33,892 bases of DNA from positions 1 to 33,892 of the forward strand of contig JAQUUD010000003.1 of NCBI GenBank assembly GCA_028694075.1, given 5' to 3'. Positions 25,488 through 32,335 of this stretch are shown here, in pieces. The notes beneath the pieces are model-generated. The model searched no databases. It was not told the DNA's origin and saw only the letters and a program-made list of their open reading frames with translations. The number at the start of each line of letters is the position of its first letter. Position 1 is the first letter of the stretch. The translations under genes were made by a program, and so were the position numbers. This DNA comes from Clostridia bacterium. Its GTDB lineage: Bacteria; Bacillota; Clostridia; Christensenellales; UBA1242.

Positions 25488-26843
25488 TTATGGTATTAAT
25501 TTTAAAATAATTTGATTCATAACCCCAAAATGTCTTTCATTAACAAAAAGATGAGATGGCGTTTTGGTTATTATGTTTTTTTCAATAAGTATTTTTATTT
25601 CGCTTTGCTTTTCTTTTATAATATCAAAACCCAGTTTTTTTAATTTTGAAATTTTCAGACCTTCTTGCGTTCTTAAAGAAAGCATTATATATTCTTCAAT
25701 TTTTTGTTTTTTTGTTAGTGCTTCAATTTTGTAGATTGAACTTTCTTCAATATTTTTTAAATCCTGTTCATTGATATTTGATTTTTGTTCAACTATACTA
25801 TATAAATTTTTTTTCATTAAAGGTTTCAATTCAACTTCAGTTATTATTTCAGACTTTGTTAACGGCTGAACGGAATTTGATTTATTTCTTTTATATTGCT
25901 CATTAAAATTGACATATTCAATTATATCGGAAGTAATTTCAATTCTTTTGCCTTTTATGTAACTATGTGCAGAAGCCCCAAAACTTAAATATTCTCCGCA
26001 ATCCCAATAATTCAAATTGTGTTTACATTCGAAACTTTTCAACGCAAAGTTAGAAATTTCATAACGATTAAAGCCTATGTTTTTTAATAAATCAACAATT
26101 TTATTATATTCATTAACACATTCATCATCGGATAATGGCTTAAACAAGCCAGTTTGAATCTCTGAATATAATTTTGTGCCATTTTCAAGCATTAACATAT
26201 AAACTGAAATATGTTTCAAACCAAATTTTTTAAGTTTTAAGATATTTTGCTCAAAATCTGATAAATCAGTTTTTTTAGCACCAATGATAAAATCAAGGCT
26301 TATATTTTCAAAGCCAGCATCAAATGCCATTTGCACCGCATTAAAAATTTGAGATGCATTGTGTCGCCTGCCCAGAAGTTTAAGCACTTCATCATCAAAA
26401 CTTTGTGCTCCGAAACTAATCCTTGTGAACCCCGCATTTTTAAATTCGATTAATTTTTTAATCTCGACAGAACACGGATTACATTCAATGCTAATCTCTG
26501 CATTTTCATTTATCAAATATGTTTTTCTTAATGACTTTAAAATATTCAAAATATAATCAGTTTTAACTGATGACGGTGTACCCCCGCCAAAATAAATAGA
26601 AGAAACTGGAACCTTTTTACATAGATAATTATCTGAGATAATTTCATTTGTTAAAGCCTTAAAATATGATTTTTTTATTGTTTCATCATAAACGCCTGAA
26701 ACAAAATTACAATATGAACATTTACTATCACAAAAAGGAATATGAATATAAAGACCAAAATTTTTATTGTGATTTTTATCAATAACGATTTCGTTGTTTT
26801 GATTAATTTCAGTTTCTTGATTATTTTCTTTTGAATTTTGCAC
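25488..26843 (-). CDS. hemW: HemW-like radical SAM protein (coproporphyrinogen oxidase-like)
   Basis: HemW is a radical-SAM, heme-binding protein proposed as a heme chaperone; it was formerly annotated as oxygen-independent coproporphyrinogen oxidase. The 4Fe-4S motif CDSKCSYCNF (C38, C42, C45) and FGGGTPSS are clear, followed by ISFGAQSF, NISLDFIIG and YEISNFA. At 451 residues it is longer than the usual 370-390: about 25 polar residues precede the catalytic barrel, and about 50 extra residues sit between the NSVQPLTKSE region and KIEEYIMLSLRTQEGL. The start is GTG 26843 with AAAGGAG. It follows lepA, the conserved order, but element E separates them. Confidence 0.9.
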   Translation of the reverse strand: MQNSKENNQETEINQNNEIVIDKNHNKNFGLYIHIPFCDSKCSYCNFVSGVYDETIKKSYFKALTNEIISDNYLCKKVPVSSIYFGGGTPSSVKTDYILNILKSLRKTYLINENAEISIECNPCSVEIKKLIEFKNAGFTRISFGAQSFDDEVLKLLGRRHNASQIFNAVQMAFDAGFENISLDFIIGAKKTDLSDFEQNILKLKKFGLKHISVYMLMLENGTKLYSEIQTGLFKPLSDDECVNEYNKIVDLLKNIGFNRYEISNFALKSFECKHNLNYWDCGEYLSFGASAHSYIKGKRIEITSDIIEYVNFNEQYKRNKSNSVQPLTKSEIITEVELKPLMKKNLYSIVEQKSNINEQDLKNIEESSIYKIEALTKKQKIEEYIMLSLRTQEGLKISKLKKLGFDIIKEKQSEIKILIEKNIITKTPSHLFVNERHFGVMNQIILKLIP

Positions 26844-26908
26844 TTTTGAAATACTCCTTTAATGTTTATAGTTGTTATATTATTTTCAAGTTAAAACTAA
26901 TTTTTTAA

Positions 26909-27002
26909 TCGCCGGCAGAAGTGTCGGTTGCTAAGGCAACCGACTGCAACCTGAAAGGTTGCCGGTTTTTGGGCTCTGCCCAAAAACCACTTCTGCCGGC
27001 GA
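26909..27002. repeat. Cloverleaf element E
   Basis: The outer stem is 14 bp: TCGCCGGCAGAAGT (26909-26922) with 26989-27002. H1 is 26923-26931/26936-26944 (9 bp). H2 is 26946-26952/26956-26962 (7 bp, GAA triloop). H3 is 26964-26974/26978-26988 (11 bp, loop TCT). It is closely related to element D, with a compensating pair change in H3 and different H1 loops. It lies about 65 bp after lepA. TTTTAAT flanks it on both sides (26903-26909 and 27004-27010), but the sequence is too simple to call a duplication. Confidence 0.9.
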
Positions 27003-27065
27003 GTTTTAATTCAACCTTTTGTTGCATTATTTTATTTACAATCAAAATGTAAAAAAATCCAAAGT

Positions 27066-28871
27066 TTAATCTTCACTATCAACCCGAAGAATGCCAACAA
27101 ATGCTTCGCTTGGGATTTCAACATTTCCGAATTGTTTCATTCGCTTTTTACCCTCTTTTTGCTTATCAAGCAATTTGCGTTTTCTGCTAATATCCCCGCC
27201 ATAACACTTAGCCAAAACATCTTTTCTCATTGCACTTATTGTTTCTCTTGCAATAACTTTGTTGCCAATGCACGCCTGAATAGGCACTTCGAAAAGTTGC
27301 CTTGGTATAACTTTTTTAAGTTTTTCAGTAATTATTCTGCCCCGAGAATATGCCTTCTCTTTATGCACAATCAAAGAAAGTGCATCACAAAGTTCGCCGT
27401 TCAATAATATGTCCAAACGCACTAAATCACCCTGCTGGAAGCCCATTAAATCATAATCAAGACTTGCATAACCACGAGTGCGGGATTTCAAACTGTCAAA
27501 AAAATCATAAACCATTTCATTAAGTGGAAGATCATATTCAAGTTTAACACGCTTCTCATCAAGATATTGCATATCTTTATAAGTTCCGCGTTTGTCTTGA
27601 CAAAGTTCCATTATACTTCCAACATAATCGGGCGGAGTAAAAATTTTTATTTTAGTCATTGGCTCTTCAATTCTATCAATTTCTATGACATTGGGAAGAT
27701 GTGTTGGATTTGAAATACTAATCATTGAACCATTGATTTTATATACATTATAACTTACGCCCGGTGCGGTTGTTATTATGTCTAAATTAAATTCCCTTCT
27801 TAATCTTTCGGTGATGATTTCCATATGCAAAAGTCCCAAAAATCCACAACGGAAACCAAAACCCAAAGCCTGTGACACTTCTGGAATGTAATCAAGTGAG
27901 GCATCATTTAATTTGAGTTTTTCAAGTGCATCTTTTAAGTCATTATATTTTGACCCATCAACCGAAAAAATCCCGCAAAACACAACAGGCTGAACTTTTC
28001 TATAACCCGGCAAATGCTCTTTTGTTGGATTATCAGCCAAAGTGATTGTGTCGCCCACTTTAATATCGGAAACATTTTTTATGCTTGCAACAAGATAACC
28101 AACATCACCGGCTCTTAAGATTTCAACTGACTTCATTGATGGTGTGAACACACCAACTTCCGTTACTTCATAAACTTTGTCTGTTATCATCATTTTTATT
28201 TTTGTGCCGGCTTTCACTTCGCCGTCAAAAATACGAATAAAACTGATTGCACCTTTAAAGTTATCATAAAGACTATCAAAAATAAGTGCTTTTAAGGGTG
28301 CTGTTTCATCACCTTTTGGTGAAGGAACTTTTTTGATAATTTGCTCTAATACCTGTTCGATATTTATGCTTTGCTTTGCCGAAATGCAAGGGGCATCATT
28401 TGCAGGAAGCCCTATCGCTTCTTCAATTTCTTTTTTAACCTCTTCTGGACGAGCACTTGGCAAATCAATTTTGTTTATAACTGGCAATATTTCAAGATTA
28501 TTATCAACTGCGAGATAAGCATTGGCAAGCGTTTGTGCTTCAACTCCTTGATTTGCATCAACAACCAAAATTGCACCCTCACAAGCAGCAAGCGAACGGG
28601 ATACTTCATATGTGAAATCAACATGCCCGGGGGTGTCAATTAAATTCAAAGTATAATCGACGCCCTCAAATTTATAAAGCATACGGGTTGGAGTGAGTTT
28701 TATTGTTATACCTCTTTCACGCTCCAAATCCATACTGTCTAATATTTGATTTTCCATATTTCTTTTTGAAACAGTGCCTGTTTTTTCAATCAATCTGTCG
28801 GCAAGAGTGCTTTTGCCGTGGTCAATATGTGCAATTATGCAAAAATTTCTTATTTTATCCTGTCTTTCCAT
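27066..28871 (-). CDS. lepA: Elongation factor 4 (LepA)
   Basis: LepA is a ribosome-bound translational GTPase related to EF-G. The 601 residues show G1 AHIDHGKST, the switch region RERGITIKL, G3 DTPGHVDF, G4 NKIDLP, the EF-G-like domains and the LepA-specific C-terminal domain (AYSRGRIITEKLKKVIPRQLFEVPIQA and CYGGDISRKRKLLDKQKEGKKRM). Length and ends are normal. It has its own promoter (28909-28936). No U-tract terminator follows; element E is the first structure downstream. Confidence 0.98.
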   Translation of the reverse strand: MERQDKIRNFCIIAHIDHGKSTLADRLIEKTGTVSKRNMENQILDSMDLERERGITIKLTPTRMLYKFEGVDYTLNLIDTPGHVDFTYEVSRSLAACEGAILVVDANQGVEAQTLANAYLAVDNNLEILPVINKIDLPSARPEEVKKEIEEAIGLPANDAPCISAKQSINIEQVLEQIIKKVPSPKGDETAPLKALIFDSLYDNFKGAISFIRIFDGEVKAGTKIKMMITDKVYEVTEVGVFTPSMKSVEILRAGDVGYLVASIKNVSDIKVGDTITLADNPTKEHLPGYRKVQPVVFCGIFSVDGSKYNDLKDALEKLKLNDASLDYIPEVSQALGFGFRCGFLGLLHMEIITERLRREFNLDIITTAPGVSYNVYKINGSMISISNPTHLPNVIEIDRIEEPMTKIKIFTPPDYVGSIMELCQDKRGTYKDMQYLDEKRVKLEYDLPLNEMVYDFFDSLKSRTRGYASLDYDLMGFQQGDLVRLDILLNGELCDALSLIVHKEKAYSRGRIITEKLKKVIPRQLFEVPIQACIGNKVIARETISAMRKDVLAKCYGGDISRKRKLLDKQKEGKKRMKQFGNVEIPSEAFVGILRVDSED

Positions 28872-28908
28872 TTTTTATTCCGATTTATTTCCCTTTATTT
28901 AGAAATTA

Positions 28909-28936
28909 ATTATACACGATTTTATAGCATTATCAA
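28909..28936 (-). promoter_or_regulatory. Sigma-A promoter of lepA
   Basis: Minus strand TTGATA (28931-28936), 16-bp spacer, TATAAT (28909-28914), about 38 bp upstream of the lepA ATG. Confidence 0.75.
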
Positions 28937-29002
28937 AATAATAAATAAAATATTTTTATATAGGTGTTTTAAGTTTAAGTATTTACTTGCTTTTGCTTGT
29001 TC

Positions 29003-29098
29003 CCGCCGGCAGAAGCGACTTTTGGGGCGAAGCCCCAAAAGTCTGTCAGCGAAGCTGACAAGCGATTGCCTTTAGGCAATCGCTTCTTCTGCCGGCGG
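29003..29098. repeat. Cloverleaf element F
   Basis: The outer stem is 13 bp: CCGCCGGCAGAAG (29003-29015) with 29086-29098. H1 is 29017-29028/29032-29043 (12 bp, GAA loop). H2 is 29044-29050/29054-29060 (7 bp, GAA loop). H3 is 29061-29070/29075-29084 (10 bp, loop TTTA). Only 29016 and 29085 are unpaired. Read in reverse complement, the order and partial sequence of H1 and H3 resemble D and E, so it is inserted in the opposite orientation. It lies between the rplL terminator and the lepA promoter. Confidence 0.9.
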
Positions 29099-29172
29099 AC
29101 TTAATCATTTAAATTTTATTTGCTTTATATCAAATAATACAATTCCAATTTCTGTAAATTAAATTTTCGCTT

Positions 29173-29205
29173 AAAAAAAGTACCCAGAAAAATCTGAATA
29201 CCTTT
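29173..29205 (-). terminator. Terminator of rplJ-rplL
   Basis: On the minus strand AAAGGTATTCAGA pairs with TCTGGGTACTTT through three G.T pairs, ending in a run of seven T. It lies about 27 bp after the rplL stop. Confidence 0.85.
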
Positions 29206-29231
29206 ATAATCGCACAAATATTAAAATTCAA

Positions 29232-29609
29232 TTATTTAAGTTCAACCGTTGCGCCTGCTTCTTTAAGTTTGGCTTCCATTTCTTTTGCTTCTTTTGTCTG
29301 AACATTTTCTTTGATTGTTGAAGGTGCACCATCAACTAGTGCTTTCGCTTCAGATAATCCAAGACTTGTGATTTCTCTAACTGCTTTGATAACGGCAATT
29401 TTGTTAGCACCGATTTCTTTTAAAATCACATTAAATTCAGTTTTTTCTTCTTCTGCTGCCGCAGCTGCACCAGCCACTGGAGCCGCTGCCATTGCCATAG
29501 GTGCAACCGCACTCACTCCAAATTCTTTTTCTAACATTTTTACAAGTTCACTTACTTCAACTATTGTAAGTTTTTTAATTTCTTCAACTAATTCATTTAA
29601 TTTTGTCAT
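29232..29609 (-). CDS. rplL: 50S ribosomal protein L7/L12
   Basis: This is the stalk protein that recruits translation factors. The 125 residues have the N-terminal dimerisation helix pair, an Ala/Gly-rich hinge (APVAGAAAAAEEE) and the C-terminal factor-binding domain (EKTEFNVILKEIGANKIAVI, TSLGLSEAKALVDGAP, LKEAGATVELK). It follows rplJ by 41 bp with AAGGAG. rpoB, which normally comes next, is absent; a terminator and element F are found instead. Confidence 0.98.
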   Translation of the reverse strand: MTKLNELVEEIKKLTIVEVSELVKMLEKEFGVSAVAPMAMAAAPVAGAAAAAEEEKTEFNVILKEIGANKIAVIKAVREITSLGLSEAKALVDGAPSTIKENVQTKEAKEMEAKLKEAGATVELK

Positions 29610-29650
29610 TTTTTTAAAATCTCCTTTTTATTTTTTAAAAATTTATAAAT

Positions 29651-30169
29651 TTATTTTTTATTAGCTACAGCATCAAGTGCTGTAACCATACCCCTTGCCG
29701 GAGCAGAAAGCACACGCACGGTTTTTCGCATAGGTTCTTGTAATACCCCAAGTAACATTGCCACAAGAATTTCTTTTGACGGCAATTTTGCAAGCACCTC
29801 AACGGCACCAGCATCTATGGCTTTTCCAGACAGTATGCCAAATTTAACTTTTATTTTTTTTGTTTTCTCAACTGTTTCAAGTAATATTTTAGGAATAATA
29901 ACTTCATCTTTTAAGCTAAAAGCGATTGCCGTGTTTCCTTCCAAATATTTATCACAGCCAGTTATGCCTAAATCATTTAGCGCTCTAAGCATAAGGCGGT
30001 TCTTATAAACCTTATATTCTCCGCCGGCTTCACGAAACGCTTTTCTCATTTCATAATCTTGTTGAACTGTCATTCCGCAATAATCCACGAAAGCCGCTGA
30101 TTTTGCATTTGTTAATTTATTTTTAATTTCGTCTACAACTAATTTCTTAGCCTCTAAATTTGCGCTCAA
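29651..30169 (-). CDS. rplJ: 50S ribosomal protein L10
   Basis: L10 is the base of the L7/L12 stalk. The 172-residue protein has KKLVVDEIKNKLTNAKSAAF, YRVTVQ-like DYCGMTVQQDYEMRKAFREAG, KVYKNRLMLRAL and an Ala-rich C-terminal helix. It starts at TTG (30169) after GGAGG. L10 with L7/L12 is expected to bind the leader at 30253-30345 and repress its own operon. The strand and gene order fit rplJ-rplL. L1 and L11 are not upstream. Confidence 0.97.
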   Translation of the reverse strand: MSANLEAKKLVVDEIKNKLTNAKSAAFVDYCGMTVQQDYEMRKAFREAGGEYKVYKNRLMLRALNDLGITGCDKYLEGNTAIAFSLKDEVIIPKILLETVEKTKKIKVKFGILSGKAIDAGAVEVLAKLPSKEILVAMLLGVLQEPMRKTVRVLSAPARGMVTALDAVANKK

Positions 30170-30208
30170 AACATACCTCCTTTTTAAATTGATTTAAATT
30201 TGTGCGGT

Positions 30209-30252
30209 AAAAAAACAAAACCTTCCGGACCGAAGAAAGAACGGTCGGAAGG
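30209..30252 (-). terminator. Attenuator terminator in the rplJ leader
   Basis: On the minus strand CCTTCC-GACCG pairs with CGGTC-(bulged C)-GGAAGG around a pyrimidine-rich loop, followed by TTTTG and seven T. It lies 40 bp before the rplJ start. Confidence 0.9.
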
Positions 30253-30345
30253 CAAAAATTTTTAACCTTATTCGAACACCTTCTTTCTCGGCAAGCAACT
30301 TTTTTAAGTTTTACGCTTTTGCACTTGCTATCTCTGAAACAAAGA
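30253..30345 (-). ncRNA. Ribosomal protein L10 leader
   Basis: Downstream of the promoter, the minus strand carries an AGATAGCAAGTGC segment, a paired GCAAG/CTTGC core and the invariant TTGCCGAGA, as in the Firmicutes L10 leader that binds the L10-(L12)4 complex. The attenuator follows directly. Presumably bound L10 favours the terminator. Confidence 0.85.
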
Positions 30346-30365
30346 TTATGTTATTTACAAAAAAA

Positions 30366-30394
30366 ATTATACCTTAGTTTTTTACCATTGTCAA
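30366..30394 (-). promoter_or_regulatory. Consensus sigma-A promoter of rplJ-rplL
   Basis: Minus strand TTGACA (30389-30394), exact 17-bp spacer, TATAAT (30366-30371), immediately upstream of the L10 leader. Confidence 0.92.
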
Positions 30395-30486
30395 GTATTT
30401 TTTATTTATTTTTAACAGTTTTTTTTGAATTGTTTTTATTATAAACTTTTTTAAAGATAAACTTTAAAATAACAAAAACTGGTATC

Positions 30487-30515
30487 TTGACAAATTCTAC
30501 CGTATATGATAATAT
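30487..30515 (+). promoter_or_regulatory. Promoter of orphan gene 1
   Basis: TTGACA (30487-30492), 17-bp spacer, TAATAT (30510-30515); GATAAT at 15-bp spacing is an alternative. It is about 40 bp upstream of the ATG at 30557. Confidence 0.7.
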
Positions 30516-30556
30516 TTTAATAATGAAATGTATTATATTGAAAGTAAGGAGGATTT

Positions 30557-31201
30557 ATGGGAGAAATACTTGATAAATTGATTGGAAAAAAATTTACAAT
30601 AAAAATAGTTGATAAATTAATTAAAGAACAGCAGATACCTGACTGCATTTTAAATAATCCTGAATTTAAAAGAATTAAAAATATTCTTGACAGAGATGCT
30701 TCTCCGGAAACTGGGTGCCGTATTGAAGGCAGATTTGTTTCCTGTGAAAAAATTGTTAACAATTCAGGTTCCGGTTTATTACTAACTGAAGAAAAATCAA
30801 AATTAGGAAAGCCTAAACCAGAAATTTACGGAAGTTATTCATATGAAGTAATAAGCAGACCCGGATATGAAATACCACTTATACCCGAAGGCGAAAAAGC
30901 AGATGTCAAAAGTGTCGAATTTAACATTGATATAACTGATAAATATTACTTACAGCTTATAAAATTTTATGGAGTTAAAATTCCTAAATCATTAAAATTT
31001 GAAGTATTGCCTAACCCAGAGTCTTTTAAACCAAAGACTTCTAGTTTGAAACAAAATGCCACACTTGATATTTCACAAATTATAAAAGTTACTCAAAAAA
31101 CTTTTTCTGATCAAACTTCAATTACTCATTATGATAAAAATGGCATGGTTTTGGAGTCATCATTATCCAAACTAGCTGAATCTGTCTTAATGCCTAGATA
31201 A
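30557..31201 (+). CDS. Unrecognised protein, first of a tandem paralogous pair
   Basis: I do not recognise this 214-residue protein. It has no signal peptide or membrane segment. A perfect TAAGGAGG site precedes the ATG. It shares with the next plus-strand gene QQIPDCILNNPEFKRI (there HQIPDCISKNPEFKQI), SVEFNIDI (TVEFKFKI), SLKFEVLPNPESFK (CIKFDILSKPENYK) and LDISQIIKVTQKTF (FDIDKIIKVTEKTY), so the two are clearly duplicates over most of their length. The pattern of alternating strands suggests a mainly beta middle part between helical ends. No catalytic motif is apparent. It may be a lineage-specific cytoplasmic protein. Confidence 0.8.
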   Translation: MGEILDKLIGKKFTIKIVDKLIKEQQIPDCILNNPEFKRIKNILDRDASPETGCRIEGRFVSCEKIVNNSGSGLLLTEEKSKLGKPKPEIYGSYSYEVISRPGYEIPLIPEGEKADVKSVEFNIDITDKYYLQLIKFYGVKIPKSLKFEVLPNPESFKPKTSSLKQNATLDISQIIKVTQKTFSDQTSITHYDKNGMVLESSLSKLAESVLMPR

Positions 31202-31205
31202 GTAT

Positions 31206-31231
31206 GCACAAAAATAAAGTTCATTTTTTTG
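31206..31231 (+). terminator. Weak hairpin after orphan gene 1
   Basis: CACAAAAA pairs with TTTTTGTG around about 10 nt, five bases after the stop, with the T run inside the stem's 3' arm. It could be a weak terminator. Confidence 0.4.
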
Positions 31232-31341
31232 TGAAAGCGGACAAATCTTGCAAACAAAATGCAATGAACAAGCAATTGAATGCGTTGGAATTTCAACACC
31301 GAAAGTACCAGAAAATCTGATTTCAGGTCTACCTTTTACTC

Positions 31342-31370
31342 TTGACAAAATTCGTTATTTATGTTATTTT
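31342..31370 (+). promoter_or_regulatory. Promoter of orphan gene 2
   Basis: TTGACA (31342-31347), 17-bp spacer ending TGT, TATTTT (31365-31370), extended -10; TATACT at 31373-31378 is an alternative. The layout and the CTTGACAAA start resemble the promoter of orphan gene 1. Confidence 0.65.
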
Positions 31371-31396
31371 ATTATACTATTAAAAAAGGCGGAATT

Positions 31397-32173
31397 ATGG
31401 AAAATTCAAGTGATTCAGAGGGGTCACATAATTTATATCAAAATCTTAAAACCTCATTAACAAATTATTTCAAAAAAATTAACTTTTCAACATATTCGCA
31501 AAATTTGCAATTTACTTTAGATGATTTTGTAAAAATACATCAAATTCCTGATTGCATTTCAAAGAATCCAGAATTTAAACAAATAGGCGATGTTTTTAAT
31601 ATCGCTGATGCTAACGATTGGTGTAAATTTGAATCACAAACAGGTGAGGACACTGACTATTTGGTTAATTTTGGTGTTGGGCATTTGAAATCAAAAAGCA
31701 AATCAATATTCGGTTTTCATGCAAATATGATTGTTGGTGCAAATTATGAATATAAAATTAAATCAAAAATCAACTATGGAGATGTCGAAGATGAAATTCA
31801 AACGGTTGAATTCAAATTTAAGATTTTTGATGAAAATATTTTAAAGAAATTGGTTACATATTCAAAATGCATTAAGTTTGATATTTTGTCAAAACCTGAA
31901 AATTACAAATCATCAAATAAAAATGAGTTTGATATAGATAAAATTATTAAAGTCACTGAAAAAACATACGCTCAAAATCATTTTGTTATGTTTTTTGATG
32001 AATATGGAAAGAGATTACAACCGTTAGAAAATGTTTGGTGGGCTATTGAATTAGTTGGTTCATCAAAACCCAAATCAGTAACAGTTGTTGAAAATATGAT
32101 AGATGATTGGCAAGATTTTAATCAAAATGCTTTACCGAATTCCAGCGCAAAAGACAAAGGTTTGGAACAATAA
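31397..32173 (+). CDS. Unrecognised protein, second of a tandem paralogous pair
   Basis: I do not recognise this 258-residue protein. An in-frame ATG at 31361 falls inside the promoter, so I choose the ATG at 31397, which has AGGCGGA upstream. It is a diverged duplicate of the gene at 30557-31201: the shared blocks cover IPDC..NPEFK, the VEF strand, the KFDILSKPENY block and IIKVTEKTY, followed by a D-x-x-G turn. It has an extra polar N-terminus of about 35 residues and an extra C-terminal tail containing WWAIELVG and an acidic segment. It appears cytoplasmic, and no enzymatic signature is visible. Confidence 0.8.
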   Translation: MENSSDSEGSHNLYQNLKTSLTNYFKKINFSTYSQNLQFTLDDFVKIHQIPDCISKNPEFKQIGDVFNIADANDWCKFESQTGEDTDYLVNFGVGHLKSKSKSIFGFHANMIVGANYEYKIKSKINYGDVEDEIQTVEFKFKIFDENILKKLVTYSKCIKFDILSKPENYKSSNKNEFDIDKIIKVTEKTYAQNHFVMFFDEYGKRLQPLENVWWAIELVGSSKPKSVTVVENMIDDWQDFNQNALPNSSAKDKGLEQ

Positions 32174-32271
32174 ATTTAAATAAAATGACTTTTAATATAA
32201 AAATAATTTTAATGCCGAGCATATTACTTAATTTAAAAACAAATATTAATTTAAACATTTTAAAAAAATTC

Positions 32272-32315
32272 AACCCGACAATTTTTTGGGGAAAACCAAT
32301 TTTGTCGGGTTTTTT
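32272..32315. terminator. Terminator shared by orphan gene 2 (+) and the ssb-like gene (-)
   Basis: AACCCGACAA at 32272 pairs with TTGTCGGGTT, followed on the plus strand by T6. On the minus strand a GAATTTTTTT tract follows the same stem. It lies between the two convergent stops. Confidence 0.85.
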
Positions 32316-32335
32316 AATTTTATTTTATAAATTTT

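Noticed and set aside
1238..27010. Target-site duplications flanking the elements (TATGTTT at A, TTATGT at C, TTTTAAT at E)
   Set aside because: The matches are low-complexity, lie at differing distances from the element ends, and are absent at B, D and F.
1248..29098. Cloverleaf elements as tRNA genes or a CRISPR array
   Set aside because: No T-loop, D-loop or anticodon signatures, stems too long, and copies are kilobases apart with no repeat-spacer periodicity.
31248..31460. Open frame between the two orphan genes
   Set aside because: It overlaps the promoter and start of the second orphan gene, lacks a ribosome binding site, and two overlapping frames look equally protein-like; possibly debris, not a supported gene.
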